NCBI GenBank assembly: GCA_963969495.1
Contig: OZ018321.1
Coordinates: forward strand, 72,480,786 to 72,544,785
DNA from: Ceratothoa steindachneri
Taxonomy: Eukaryota; Arthropoda; Malacostraca; Isopoda; Cymothoidae
DNA: 64,000 nt
Reading direction: 5' to 3'
In this document: piece by piece, positions 1 to 11,656 of the stretch
Layout: each line of letters starts with the position of its first letter
Numbering within the stretch: position 1 is the first letter of the stretch
Made by a program: the position numbers and the translations under genes
Notes under the pieces: model-generated
The model's database searches: none
What the model was told of the DNA's origin: nothing
Seen by the model: the letters and a program-made list of their open reading frames with translations, nothing else

Positions 1-2182
1 CTCATTTGGGGAGGAATTCTGTTCTGGAATTGACTCCCAGAATGGAAACGAGTTTTTCCATCTCGCTTTCTGCGTAGAGCATCTGTTGGGGATGTTGCGG
101 ATTCTTATTACGTCAACCTTGAGAGTTCCGTAGAGAGATTCAACAACTTAACTATTTTCTGGTTTTGTTTCGTTCTCATTGGTTCTATGCGGTACTCGAG
201 CGATTCATCTTACCTTATTTTCCTGGAGGGTGAGATGTTCCTGACATCTCTTTCTTATCAAGCGCCCAATGCACTCTGTATTATAGTTTTGCCTCATAGA
301 TCTATTTTTTTCTCTACGTTCCGTAACTATTCTATAAATAAAAGTCCTCAGGATATTCCTACCATTATCTTACTCTCCTTATAGGTTCTTATATATCTTC
401 CTAATTTACCAGGTGAGGTACCACTCGAATTATAGCCGCTGTGCGACATTAAGACACTACAGGATATCACTAAACTCACACCAGTAAATTTATAAAGGTA
501 TAAAAAACAAAACGACAAATATATAACCTCGAAAGATACCCAACCTGAAGAAACGTACACCACAGACAGTAAGCTGAGTGGGCGATGTGGAGATACACAG
601 CGGCCCACTATTACCCACAGAAAATACTCATATACACGTAAGATAGCAGCATCGCGTCTCTCATATTTCAACTCTTGCACCCACCCCGTTGCTACAATAA
701 ACTAACTAGACAATAAAAAGTACAAATATAGGACGCATCGATGTCTAGCTGCTAATAAGTAACTCTAAATACCACTTTTAGCTTTTTTACTATATTTTTC
801 CCTCTCTATTCTCCATTTCGGTGGCTTGCTATAGTCATCCCTCTTCTATACTTTCCATACCTTGACGGAACTGAACTGGTCAGGTAGCAAATGCCTAGAT
901 GGCCATCTCTTATAATTGGATAAGTAATGTAGAAGAGGCAGTAGTAAATGACATCTATAGAAAGAGAGGAGTTATTGGGTGGTAAATGAGGCAAGGGTAA
1001 GTGAAGTGAACTAGTGACCGTTTAAGTAAAAAGGAAAGGAGAGAAAAGTCACTTGCCCATGAAAAGGTAAGTAAAGAATAAAAAATAAATCGTGATTGAT
1101 AGATACAAATATGGTGCGTCTAGCGCAGGGTGAAGTATCAGGGACTCGCCTCAATATGACTGTTGAGTCAGCCGTTGCCACACACCAATGTTCCTATGAA
1201 CTCTTGGCGCTTCATTGTAATTACTGGCTTGAACGACAATTCTTTCCTCCTTCAATTTCATCTAGTGTCCGGGGTGAGATAATGGGACGTGGCCGCCGAG
1301 AGATGATATCCCCTTGGGAAGGTTCATCGATGTTCCTCAACTCTCGTTTGGAGCTTATTTGAAATTTTAACAACATATTTGGCCGTGCAACTACAACATT
1401 TCGAGTTCGCAGACCACGTCTGACTTTTTCTGGTCAAGGACCCTGTCCTCACCTCTTTTGAGATGGTTGCGCATAATGCAAAATCTCAATGTCAAAATGA
1501 AGGAGATGCCGTGATGTGATCCTAGAAATTTGAGGCACATTAAGAAGAGTGAACTTCCTTAGGTCTGCTCCTTCGTCAAATCGTCGGAATGGTGTCCTTC
1601 TCGTGGAGTTGAAAAAAGAGTCCAGGTAATGGCTGTCCCTGAAAATTTCCCGGAGACGCTTTTCTTCCTTTAAAGCAGCTGAGTGGGAAGTCTCCAGTTT
1701 AACCATTTTACCTCTAATATATCAGAGTGTCAACCTCTCTGAGGAAGTAATATGACTTAAGTGTGAAAACTTAAAAAAATAAACAGTTCGACCTCAGTTG
1801 TAGATCAATTTCATCATATCTTTGAAAATTATCTCTTCATATAGCTTATGGTCTTTTTTAGGTCGTCTTCTATAAAGTAGAGACAAATCGGTAATTTTTC
1901 TGGTATATATACCCTGATGTTTGGATTGTGCACTTTACCGGGTAATTTTCTACCATGCTTGTTGTCCCTATTATATAGCTGTATATATATACATATAAAA
2001 AAAAGCAAATACAAGTTGTGCGGGTGGAAACAACCAACACAAGGCTTTCCCAATATTTAATTTATGTCTTTCAAAACACTTCAGAAAAAGATGCAGTAAC
2101 CTTGTATTGCAGACTATATAAAAATATACTACAATAGAAAGAGAAACTTGACGCTAATGAGCAATGAAACAAGATACGAGAG
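1..2182. other. No gene recognised, AT-rich sequence
   Basis: I see no recognisable gene, RNA or mobile-element domain here. The short open frames on both strands have no family motifs and low-complexity composition. A weak T-rich and purine-rich mosaic is all that stands out. Confidence 0.6.
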
Positions 2183-2440
2183 TTGTTTTTTTCTTTTAAA
2201 TGTGAGAGAAAGGGACATTGAAAGAACAAAAAGGAACAAAGAGAGCAAAGGACGGCACAATGAAGGCAATCTATACTAAGAAGACTGAAATAAAGCCAAG
2301 GAAAAAAGTTTTAAATTCCTGGCCGGGAATTTATGTCTTCTTAGTATGGATTGCATTCATTGTGCCCGCATTTGCTATCATTGTTCCTTATGTTCTTCCA
2401 ATGTCCCTTTCTCTTACCTTTAAAAAAGAAAAAGAAAACG
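2183..2440. repeat. Long imperfect hairpin (foldback)
   Basis: The arm at about 2183-2285 is the reverse complement of about 2335-2440. The inner 31 bases (2255-2285 against 2335-2365) match at 29 positions, and the outer arm continues at roughly 88 percent with a one-base slip. The 49-base loop holds a second, nearly perfect 24-base palindrome at 2311-2334. A 126-codon open frame crosses the hairpin, but its apparent hydrophobic segment is only the other arm read through, so I do not call it a gene. It may be a foldback/MITE element or a source of hairpin RNA. Flanking target duplications were not clear. Confidence 0.8.
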
Positions 2441-2495
2441 AAGACAACTCATATTTCTTTTCTTATTGCTTATTAGCGTCAAGTTTCATTCTCTT

Positions 2496-2498
<3 letters not shown>

Positions 2499-2538
<40 letters not shown>
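2499..2538. repeat. (AT)n microsatellite
   Basis: About 20 uninterrupted AT units lie shortly after the foldback. Confidence 0.95.
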
Positions 2539-2541
<3 letters not shown>

Positions 2542-2817
2542 TGTTGTTTGCTTGTTTTGGAGTATTGCGATTGCTTCTGCCATGCGCAGTCTGGTTGAAA
2601 TCTTTCACGGCGAAGGATGTTGGTGTTTTCAATGAGCATAATCCTTGTGAGCTCATTGCTATGGAATAACAGAGAGTGACGCTTATTGTTGCAACTATAT
2701 ATTTGTGCAGTTAATTATCTTATTAGCGGAGTGGTAGTCATGCTAATGTACCAAGAATTTCTATGTTCATAGCCACTAACGCTGCAGTTATATTGGTAAA
2801 TCGAGTGTTTTTCCCTT

Positions 2818-2882
2818 ATGTAAGAGATCAAAGAGAGAGAGGAAGATACGCGCTCCCTCGCCCTTCAATAGAGAGAGAGATA
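2818..2882 (+). repeat. LTR-B head fragment
   Basis: The GA-rich stretch with the core CTCGCCCTTCAATA and a following GAGAGAGA matches the start of the repeat at 5575 and resembles the starts at 9105 and 61315. It abuts integrase coding sequence directly, so gag and protease of copy 1 appear to have been lost by a deletion that joined the LTR start to integrase. Confidence 0.55.
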
Positions 2883-2883
2883 T

Positions 2884-3545
2884 ACCAAAGAAATTCTGTC
2901 GGATCCTGGTCGTCAATTCACCTCCGTATTAATGGAGTACGTTGTTAAATTATTGATGATAAAGCCCCTGTTTACATCTCCTTTTCACCCGAGTGTGGAT
3001 GGAATGTGCGAAAGGCTAAATGGAAGCCTCAAGGCCATTCTCGGGAATTTGTAGGCAGAATAACCCAATGAATGGCACCATTTTCTTTCTGGTAGCCCTC
3101 TTTGCCTACCGTTAAAATACGCATCGTACATTAAGATTCGCCCCGTTTGAACTTTTATATGGTAAAAATGTCAAAGGCCCCCTGAGTATCCTAAAAAAAC
3201 TTTATTCCAATCAGAAATTGGTTAAAAATATCCAGACTCTATATTCGTATCTACTGGATTTAAGAAGGAGGCTGAAAAAGTGCGCCGAAATTGCATCTCA
3301 GGACGCGGACGGCAATTTTGACAAGTTAAGACATACTTCGATTGCAAGTCAAAAGAATTGAAATTTAACCACGAAGAAAAAGTTTTGCTTCTCCTCCCCA
3401 CGGACAACAACAAATTGTTGAGCCAGTGGAAGGGCCCTTACCACATAGTCAGGAAGCGTGGCCCCGTCGATTATCTTATTGAAACACCCTAGGGAAGAAA
3501 GCTTTTCCATATTTTCCATATCATCGGCGCGCGAGCATCAACGAG
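2884..3545 (+). pseudogene. pol: Integrase remnant, Gmr1-like copy 1
   Basis: This is the second half of a retroviral-type integrase, the enzyme that joins element DNA to host DNA. In pieces over several frames it reads from the second catalytic aspartate (codon at 2902-2904, in SDPGRQFTS) to the catalytic glutamate (3010-3012, followed by RLNG) and on to a C-terminal stretch like 57343-57852 of copy 2. It ends with the Q-W-K-G-P-Y type motif and a V-D-Y-L segment. The zinc-binding part and the first aspartate are missing. Stops and frameshifts break it repeatedly. RT follows directly downstream, so the order is integrase then RT, unlike ordinary Ty3/gypsy elements. Confidence 0.8.
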
Positions 3546-3648
3546 ATAGTTGTAATCGACGAAGAATCTCCCATGGAATCTAGCTACCCCCTGGACTCCT
3601 TTTGCGTAATCCAAGTCGCCTGCGTGGAGCAAGACAAGGAACACCTCT

Positions 3649-4740
3649 TTGCGTGTCTTGCTCGACTTTAATAATTTCCTGCCTGCGAAAATTAAGATAA
3701 GCGACCAGTTACCATCTCGTCAAAAGGACCAACTGCAAGTCCTCTTGAATCATTTTGATGACGTACTCACGGAGATCCCCCGTTGTGCAACCCACTTTGA
3801 GGACAATATACAGCTAACCACAATGGAACTCATCCGTCCAAACCCTACCCCATGCCTATAAACCTCCCGGAAGCATTTAATAATGAAATAGATAAACTTC
3901 TAAGGCTGCAGATCATTGAACCTTTGGAGTCAAGCTACTGTTCTCCGGTTGTCATGGTAAAGGAGGCCGATGGTTCTTATCGAGTGGGCATCGAGTTTAG
4001 AAAGCTAAATTCGATTACCGTATTCGATTCCGAACCAATCCCCACCATAGATCAGAACCTCGACCTTTTTGAGAAGGCCTAGTTTATCTCCTAGTTGGAT
4101 TTATGCAAGGCCTATTATCAGATCCCCTTGAGGGAGGAATTGAAGAAATTTACTGCTTCTTATACCGAGAAGGGCCTTATGCAGTTCCATAGGCTCCCGT
4201 TTGGGCTAGTAACGGCTTGTAACAATTATAACTGGATTGAGAGGATTATTTTAGAAAGCTTACCAAACGTTACCTTCTATTTCGATAATATTTATGTGGC
4301 CACCGAAGATTTGGATCAACATTTAACCACCCTTCAAGCCCTTTTGAATCGACTCTGGCAACAAAACTTGACAATTGGCTTGGTCAGTGCCACTTCGCAT
4401 TTGACACTTTCGATTACCTCGGCTTACATATCCGGAATAATCGATAAGGCTACCATGAAGAAAAGATCTTTTCCATCGTGGGCATGCCGTTGCCCACTAA
4501 TAAAAAACAGCTGCATCGTTCTATCGTCGCTTTATACCCATGGAGCGACTGTTGTCGCCTGTCGCCCCCCCCCCCCTCTTTGTGAACTATTAAAGAAGCA
4601 GGCCCCCGAACGCCTCGAGTGGACGCAACTTTCGACTCAAAGCTTCAACCAACTCAAGGGGAAGTTGGCATCCGCCCCTATCCTCCGCCTGCCTAAATCA
4701 GAAAAAACAGTTTGGCATTTGCACCAACGCGAGTAATAAC
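3649..4740 (+). pseudogene. pol: Reverse transcriptase remnant, Gmr1-like copy 1
   Basis: This region shows a Ty3/gypsy reverse transcriptase spread over three adjacent frames. Visible in order are the lead-in ending in Q-K-D-Q-L (3649-3861), the fingers with SSYCSPVVMV and F-R-K-L-N-S (3852-4082), and the palm with L-D-L-C-K-A-Y-Y-Q-I and L-P-F-G-L-V-T-A (4095-4736). The YxDD catalytic box is altered: F-Y-F-D-N has asparagine (codon 4287-4289) in place of the second aspartate, so the enzyme would be inactive even if the frame were whole. A C8-10 run near 4567 marks another probable slip. It sits between integrase and RNase H remnants. Confidence 0.88.
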
Positions 4741-5085
4741 GGTATAGAATGTGGCCATGTTACCTTCTCCAATATAAGGATAACGGGAAAAGCTTCCCCA
4801 TCGCTTAAGCAAGAAGAAAACAACTAGCGCGTAAGGAAAATTACGCGGTATTTGAGACAGAGGCACTCGCTATCATTTAGGGAATTTGTGAATTTAGAAT
4901 GTATTTATTAGGCAAAGAATTTGCAGTGGAAACGGCCCCAAAAAAAACCTACTATACCTACGTAACGTCAGAAACAATAATAGTCGCTTGATGCTTAGAG
5001 TTTGTTCCTCCAGAAATTCCAATTCCGCATTTTGTACTTAAACGGCACGGATAACTGATAGTTTAAGTAGAAGCCCGTTAGATCC
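4741..5085 (+). pseudogene. pol: RNase H remnant, Gmr1-like copy 1
   Basis: Translated pieces in shifting frames match the RNase H part of copy 2 at 58900-59284: a Y-L-L-Q-Y-K-D segment, then F-E-T-E-A-L-A-I-I, and F-R-M-Y-L-L-G-K-E-F. There are several stops. In the living family this domain degrades RNA in RNA/DNA hybrids. The end is judged only by loss of similarity. Confidence 0.65.
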
Positions 5086-5574
5086 TTCTCCAAACTAATT
5101 CCGAGGCATTTCTTTTTTTTATCCATGTATTAATTTTTGTTTAAGAAATAAATTTGTATATTTAACCATATAATAAGAAAACGCGTATACTTTATGTATA
5201 AATATATATTTTGCGGGTTTGTTTTTTTATATGTGAACAATAAATTCCTTTTATATCCTTAACTTTTTTTATTTTATGTATATTTGTAGAATAACTTAAC
5301 CTCAGGCCAGTGAGCCCCACTTAATAGTATCATAGAGAAAAATATCATTCGGCAACCATGACCTGGCATTGTATAACCTTGTGTATGTGTATGCTATAAC
5401 CCCCCGCCCCTATCTAGCTCCACTACTTTGTATTTTGGCTCTATTTTGAAAATGTTTCCTAGGTACTCTCATGTTTATCAGCTATTGTCATGCGGCTTTA
5501 AATTATATTCCTCAGGACCTAAAATTCTCTGATGTCACTTCTTCTCCTGAAGTTTGATCTGGAGATTGAGGAGT
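5086..5574. other. AT-rich tail of copy 1, no gene
   Basis: The stretch is very AT-rich and non-coding. It occupies the same place as 59285-59696 in copy 2, between RNase H and the 3' LTR, so it is probably the 3' untranslated part of the element. Confidence 0.4.
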
Positions 5575-6425
5575 CTCAGAGATCACAGAGAGAGAGAGGA
5601 AGATAGCCACCGCCTCGCCCTTCAATATAGAGAGAGACAATGGACACCTGGGCGAGCCTTTTCGTCTGCGATAATGGAGGTGCGAGATTATAAAACGCCA
5701 TGAGATGCCGCAATGCCCTGAAATTTAGCCATCACACAAAGCTGTGACAAGTGTGAGAGCCCAGAAGGTCCAATCTACAGTCGAACAAAGTTCGCCTCGC
5801 CTGCTTAAGAACCTTCTCTCGTTCGCACTAAAAGGTCGAGTCTATTCTCGTCTGGGATGCGTCTGACCCTAGAATCTTCCTCTTCGGACAAAAGGGGGAA
5901 AAACCCCATTCGACCCCTATAAATCCTCCGGCGCCAGAGTTGGAAGGGAGTATCTAGCATCCTCCCTGCCCCGTCAGTATCCTCTGTCCACTCCCGTCGG
6001 TACCCGTTATTCGCGTCTTGTTGGACACTGCACAATTTTCGCAGAATCCTTCAAGCTCCCGCCGGTATTCTCGTTAATTCACGTGAGTCTACATCGAACC
6101 GCTTCCCTCGCAAGTCGAGCGCAGCACGCTCAATCTCGATTTGTGTTACTCCAAAGCAAGATTTAAGTTTCCCCCCGTAATATTCATCATCCAGAGTCTA
6201 TGGTTTGAACTTTACGCCAAGGCAAGGATTACTCCCTCCAACCAAATCTTCGAGGGAACAGCAACGCGTAATTCTCCGGTGAAAGTGCCACCCACCCCTC
6301 AGAGTAAGCCTCATCATCGGTTAATTTACGCTCAAAGTCGTACGAGTGTCATCAGACGGCTCGGGCTCCCGAGGCCTAACAAGGAGAGGAGAGATCTTCT
6401 CCACTGGCTGGTGCTTCTATGACAG
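5575..6425 (+). repeat. LTR-B copy (probable 3' LTR of copy 1)
   Basis: It begins with the GA-rich, CTCGCCCTTCAATA-containing head also present at 2823. It aligns in patches with 61315-62000: a CCCCTATAAA box (about 5922-5931, compare 61601-61610), CCCCGTCAGT, a GCAGAATCCTTCAAGC-like stretch, and CTCCAACCAAATCTTCGA. The TATA-like box and strand fit an LTR promoter reading to the right. Ends are approximate. Its position after copy 1 suggests it is that element's 3' LTR. Confidence 0.55.
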
Positions 6426-6429
6426 GCAG

Positions 6430-7753
6430 CTCCTCTCCCTTTCAGAAAAAGATATTGCATAGGCCAGCCCATTTGGCCTAGGGGCTCCTCCCTGCCGATG
6501 GGAGAAGCAGGTTCATTCCTCGCCCTCCTTTCCTAAAAAGAAAAAGAAAATGACAATGAAGACTAGGGCTCTGCTCCATCCGCGGGAGTTGCGTTTACGG
6601 ACGGGTCTGCTGCCATTTTGCTAAGCGACCAAGCCAAGATCTGCACGTTATGCTAAATTGCTGCCCTGAGGTGGGAGTCCAAAATAAGACCAGAACTGCG
6701 CAGAGCGGAGTCTCGATTACGTCGGGTCCACTCATTCAGAGGCTACCTGGCGTGTTCGATCCCACTCGTTTCAAACGCTTCCTTGTTATTTGATCCACTG
6801 ATGGCAGCATGTTGGCTAAGGGCAACATGATACATCAGAGAAGAGCTCTAGCTAGTGTGTTTGGCACAGAGTCGAAGGTCACCTGTTTCTCTGACAAGAG
6901 CCCTTTGGCGAATGCGTCGGATCCCTCCGAGGTGGCCATGATTAGTGCCCTTCGGACACTTGATGGCACAACTGTGAGTTTGACGCCGCACGCTCCCAAG
7001 AACTTCGCAAAAGGAGTGGTTTATGCGAGAGTACTCGTGAACTACACCATAGATTGCATAAACTTAGACCTGGCTGACCATGGAGGGCTCAAGGTCGAAT
7101 GTGTGATGAGAAAACAGGGAGCGGCCAAGAGACCCATCCCTACACTCTTCGCCACGTTCGGCTGTGACAAGCTCTCTGAGTTAGTGCATGCCGGTTGGTA
7201 TCGCTACCGAGTGCAGGTATTCGTGCCACTGCCGTAGAGGTGCTACTACTATCACCTCTTCGGCCATACTATTTGCTCCTGTAGACGCGCAAATGCGGGG
7301 TTACCCAAAGTCTGTGTAAGTTGCACCAAGGCCCCACATGATAAGTCAATATCGTATTTTAATTGCGGAGAGCCACATTCCGCTTCTTCGAAGCAATGCC
7401 GTGCGTAATTCCTTGAGAAGTAAATCATGGCTGTTGAGGCCCATGATCGTCTCCCATTTCGCGAGGCTAAGGACTTGGCCCTAGTTCGCCCGGGGCTGCC
7501 TGGGACATCCTATGCCTTAATATTAAGAAAGATACCCTCTGCCCCGGGCCCACCCAGCCATACCAGCACGGTAATTTCGGACGCCATTCGGAACCCTTTG
7601 GCGGGTTCTAACCACCCATGGCGCTTCCCTGGTAAAGCTGGCGGCACAAAGGGTTCAAGACCAGCCCCGGCTAAATCTACGGCCCCCCGCCTTCCCCAAG
7701 CCTTACCGTTTCCCATAAAGCGAAACGCTCGCGCACCTTCACCGATTCGTTAA
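6430..7753 (+). pseudogene. LINE ORF1 (gag-like, zinc knuckles), I/Jockey group
   Basis: Main frame at 6809-7237, then 7238-7410 in another frame, then 7427-7753. The first part matches in style the gag-like ORF1 of I/Jockey-group LINEs, nucleic-acid-binding proteins that package the element RNA. From about 7240 three degenerate CCHC knuckles follow: one with H-T-I-C-S-C, one C-V-S-C-x4-H, and one F-N-C-G-E-P-H-x5-Q-C. The last frame holds the usual ORF1 tail motif F-R-E-A-K and R-P-G-L-P-G-T-S-Y-A. 6430-6808 is probably its 5' leader. Several frameshifts make it non-functional. Endonuclease and RT are missing directly downstream. Confidence 0.72.
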
Positions 7754-7759
7754 ACTCAC

Positions 7760-8400
7760 CAAAGGCAACGCCACTGAAGATGGTCGTGAGGCCATTGGAA
7801 TCTCTGCATCCTCGGGTTTGTGATTTCCGTGAGGCCACCGTTTTGGAAAGCCAGGCGGATGTTGACATTATATTTTGCTGGGTTCCTGCACATATGGGAG
7901 CACTGGGAATGAGCACGCCAATGAGGTCGCCAAAGACCACGAAAAAATGGTGACCAGACCAGCGTTTCGCTCTTCCTCACATTTGACTACATGTCAGGAA
8001 TACGGGCTGCCCTCCGCAATGCTTGGCAAAGAAGATAGGAGATGGTCAAGGGGAACCTAAAGTTACGCGCCATTACGCTGTGACTGTTTCCATGGACCTA
8101 CCCCCCCATCCTGCGACGGCTTTATGTTGCTTTGTGTCGTCTCTGAATTGTACACAAATGCAAGACGCACCTCCATTTGATAGAGCGATCGCCTGCGCGT
8201 TATTGCGACGACTGCGTCGCACATTCTTGTTGAATGTCTTAGTCTGGATGATCTTCGCGACCCTAAACTCTCCCGGAACGGTAGGTGCGGGTCGCTACCG
8301 CATGTCCCTGGTACTTGGTACTGGTTCGTGCATACGGACTTGTGGACTATACGACTTTTTGGAAGAGGCTGACCACCCCCACTTTATTTGACTTTGTGGT
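7760..8400 (+). pseudogene. LINE RNase H and C-terminal remnant
   Basis: Around 7850-7945 the broken frames give F-C-W-V-P-A-H-M-G and G-N-E-H-A-N-E-V-A-K, the end of a LINE RNase H with its histidine and final acidic motif. Around 8110-8280 an A-L-C-R-L-R-I segment is followed by C-D-D-C-V-A-H-I-L-V-E-C, the zinc-like tail seen at the end of many I/Jockey-group polyproteins. The whole endonuclease and RT between ORF1 and this region are gone, so the copy is internally deleted. Stops and shifts are frequent. Confidence 0.7.
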
Positions 8401-9104
8401 GGTCACATACAACTGCCTGGAGAGAGGCAGGCTACCCCTGTCTCTGGAGTGCGTTTTGTTCTCGTTACCTTTTTGATTTGTTAGGTTTTTTGTTTTTCGT
8501 CTATGATCTTTTTATGCTTGTTATTTACTTGTTATTTATTTTCTACTATAGCATAGTTGTAGGCTGTATTGAGTACGGCGAATTATGCGCAAGTAGGCAG
8601 TTGCCAGATGGGCTCCTAAAATGTTTTTAAAAAAGTGTTCTTTTCGTAACTGATGTCTTATCCGTAGTGATATCGTGTTTCAGTTCTACTTTAGTTATTA
8701 TAGTTTTTTTTTTTGCCGAGCCCAACATCTGTCGACAAGCGTGTTGAAATATTTTTATCGGAGGTCAACTGCGAGTACGGTTTGCAGTGGTTCTGGGAGT
8801 CTTCTATTTTTTTAGCAATCCAACCTTCAGGAATGATAGGATCATGTAATGATATATAAATACTTCTATAGCTTTGATCTTCTCTTTACTGCTCAATTAT
8901 CTGGCTTTTTAGATATGTTGAGAGCTTTTTAATTTAACCAATATGGCACTATGTTGCAGTATGACAGTTAGATGCTAAATAATTTTATTCACAAAACCTA
9001 GACCAAAGTATACTATGAATGGAACATACCGGAGTATTCTAGATCTTTCTGAGGAATTCTAAATCGAATAGTTCTGTAAATTAACTAATTTCAAAATATG
9101 GTAC
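8401..9104. other. LINE 3' trailer, then unique sequence
   Basis: The first 250 to 300 bases are T-rich and probably the LINE 3' untranslated part. The remainder is AT-rich, with nothing I recognise. Confidence 0.4.
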
Positions 9105-10160
9105 TGTTAGAGAGAGAAGGTTACTCCCTCCCCTAGAACCCACTGTCTACCTGTAGCACCTGAGAAAGATGCACCTGAATGCCCAGACAGCCATAAAGGA
9201 GCAGCGAGAATTTCGTGTGGTCGGATGACGCCGGCGCTCTTATCAAGAATGGTCGGGCTAGTAGAACCTAAGGAGCCGCCTAAAAAAATTCCTGCAGCCA
9301 CGTGATCTGTGTTGGTTTCCTTTTCTCCCCCCGTCGCTTCACCTGATCGGCCCCAGACCTACGGCGTCGAGGACTTTCGCCTTTGATGCTCGCCGAGAAT
9401 ATCATATTCTGCCCCCTGTCGGGTCAAGTCTAATGAGATCCCCATCCCCCTACTTTGGGGGCCTCTGGCAACCCGCTTCCACCTATGCAGTATAAATAAT
9501 TCGAGAAAAGTTTTGAGAAACTAGTATCATACAGCCTCATCTTGGTTAGCAGCCACGTGCAGTCTCGTACGCCCGGTTCCACCTCCCAACCGCTTCCAGC
9601 TACAAATGCGACGCTTCACCTGTCTACACGCCCTCGCTCGTACCTAAGGCCAGAGCTCCCACCTGTCAGACGATAGACACGGTCATGCAACTTTCACTCG
9701 GGAATCAACTTCGTTCTCGTCTGGAGTACTCCATCGTTAATTTTTAAGCAAAGATAAAAAAGAGGAAATTTTGCAAGTTGTACTTTGCAGTGCCCCGCTT
9801 TCCCGTCTTCTCTAAAGCCTCTGGTCAATTATGCTTTATGTGAATCTCTTCGATATTTTTACTCTCCCATTTTCCCTGGAAGCAATCATCGTACATCCTC
9901 TCTCTGACTCTTGTCACCGTCGAGTCAATTGCCCCCTTCCCCGTTTGGTAGCCCGAGTCTCATCTTATTTATTTTCATTTATTTACTTGTATTAATAATA
10001 TTTTCTTTGTATATAGTAAAGTTATTTCTATAAATTAGTTTCTCTAAACGCAGAACCTCTAAGAATTGATTATTTAGGCCAACCACACTCGATTTTGATT
10101 AATTAACACACGTGATGGGATCTATATCCTAATTTTTGGCGTGCTCCCTTGTCGCGTGAC
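9105..10160 (+). repeat. LTR-B copy
   Basis: It starts TGTTAGAGAGAGAAGG, comparable with TGTGCCAGAGAGAAAAG at 61315. It has a TATA-like box (GCAGTATAAATAA, about 9487-9499). Its end shares an arrangement with 62050-62265: an AGTAAAGT-like stretch, GGCCAACC, then a CTATATCCTAATTTTTGGCG-like end against CATATTTATAATTTTTCCC. The next element sequence downstream is the gag/protease fragment at 10531, so this is plausibly a 5' LTR. Similarity is old and patchy, and the limits are approximate. Confidence 0.5.
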
Positions 10161-10530
10161 CGCAAAGTCAATCCTTAGCTAGCATTGACGTTCGACTCTA
10201 CATCAAACACTATAATTCTAGTGTCAGGCATTTTAGGGCCACTCGCAGTATCTAATATCATTTCTTTTAGACCTGTGGAAGATTCTAAAGGGTGTTACTC
10301 CTGTATATTACAGGTTCTAGTTTTAGAAACTATAGAAAAGACCTTACCCATTTCCCATTTTCACTTTTTCTGTGCGTATTTTGTATTGAATTTTGTGACC
10401 TTGTGAAACTTTAACTCTCTTCTGGCCTCATAAAACGTCTGCCGTATTGTAAAGGAGTTAATTTTATTTCTTTTTTTATTGTGTTTAGGGTTTTCTTCGT
10501 TGCGTATTGGGCAACACAGACCGGCGGTGC
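10161..10530. other. Possible leader, no gene seen
   Basis: AT-rich sequence lies between the LTR-B copy and the gag relic. One 73-codon open frame has no recognisable motif. By position it may be element leader with gag mostly decayed. Confidence 0.35.
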
Positions 10531-11160
10531 CTCACATTCAAGGTGTGCACAGAAGAGGCTGACTTTTATTCAGAAGCCACAACCTTTTTGTGTAAAAAGG
10601 GAAGAAAACGGCGTCCCTTTCCCTAAAACCTAAGCCAAACAAAGGTAAATTCCTCTTGCAAAATGAAAGCGAGTTTACCAAGGTGATTGGGCCGTCAAAG
10701 CCGAAATTAATCTTTTCTTCCGAACACCGGGATGAAAAACTGTTCTCTTCAAGCCGCCCTACGTCATCTTTTTCCAGGAGACCCATTATTTGTTTTTCCT
10801 GTGGTGTGGAGGGCCACGTGAAAACGAACTGCCCCCAGAACTCTCACTTCAGGAATAACTCTTCTCACCAGGTGACCAGATCTGTGCTACCTCTGCGCCT
10901 TCGTCAACACCATCGGAATCTTCTCCTCCCCCCAGCACCTCAAGTCCAGGTGGCCACAAGGTAAACTTCTTGTTTGATAAGAATACCCCTGGAGGCCTTA
11001 AGTTTGAATGTGGAACAATTAATGGCTGCCGTGTGTCCACTCTTGTGAGAGATAGCGGGTACACCTGCATAGTGGTGTCGAACAAGTTGCTTTCTCTGGT
11101 AGCCTTGGACCATAATAAATTCGCCATCGTGCATGAAGGTGAATTTATTGCATAGTATAT
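10531..11160 (+). pseudogene. Gag zinc knuckle and protease fragment, Gmr1-like
   Basis: The frame at 10656-10964 contains R-R-P-I-I-C-F-S-C-G-V-E-G-H-V-K-T-N-C, an intact CX2CX4HX4C knuckle nearly identical in layout to the one at 56028-56069. The frame at 10970-11155 is the protease start: L-K-F-E, N-G-C-R-V-S-T-L-V-R, then D-S-G, keeping the aspartic protease D-S/T-G triad, and I-V-V-S. A frameshift separates the two. Integrase and RT are absent. It is closest in this window to copy 2. Confidence 0.8.
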
Positions 11161-11656
11161 GTTTAAAGCGATCTTGTGTTCATGATTTGTTGTATGTATT
11201 CTCTCCTAATACTTTCCTTTATTATTCTTTCTTCTCGTCGGTATGGTGTGTTTTTAAAGTTGTTGTAGAAGAGTTTTTTACTGTTTTCTTTGTCTATATA
11301 TCGGTTGCTATGAGGCTCTGTAGATCAAAATCGGTCCATTTTTCTCTTAACGGCCCCTAATCCTTGTTACTGAATCCGCTGTTAACGAGTACCTGTGTGT
11401 TACTCTTTAGCTTATCATGCGTTTATTTCCATGTGGTGCACTGGGTAAAGGCAAGAGTGATATATGAGTTAAATACGTGTTTCTTGTTACGTGTGGTGGT
11501 TCACCTTCTGCATTCATTAAGAGGCAGGGTTTGATGGTTTTTACGTATACTTTAGTAGTTATCTTGTCGTTAAGGTTTGTTGCTTTGGTGTCTAAAAATA
11601 ATAGGTGGTTGATTGTATAGTCCTGGCTAAACTTTTTGAGACTACTTTATTTTATT
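11161..11656. other. No gene recognised
   Basis: T-rich sequence with a hydrophobic but motif-free open frame at 11133-11360. I see nothing supportable. Confidence 0.5.

Noticed and set aside
2218..2598. 126-codon frame with a hydrophobic, membrane-like stretch
   Set aside because: It is produced by reading through the two arms of the hairpin and into the (AT)n array.
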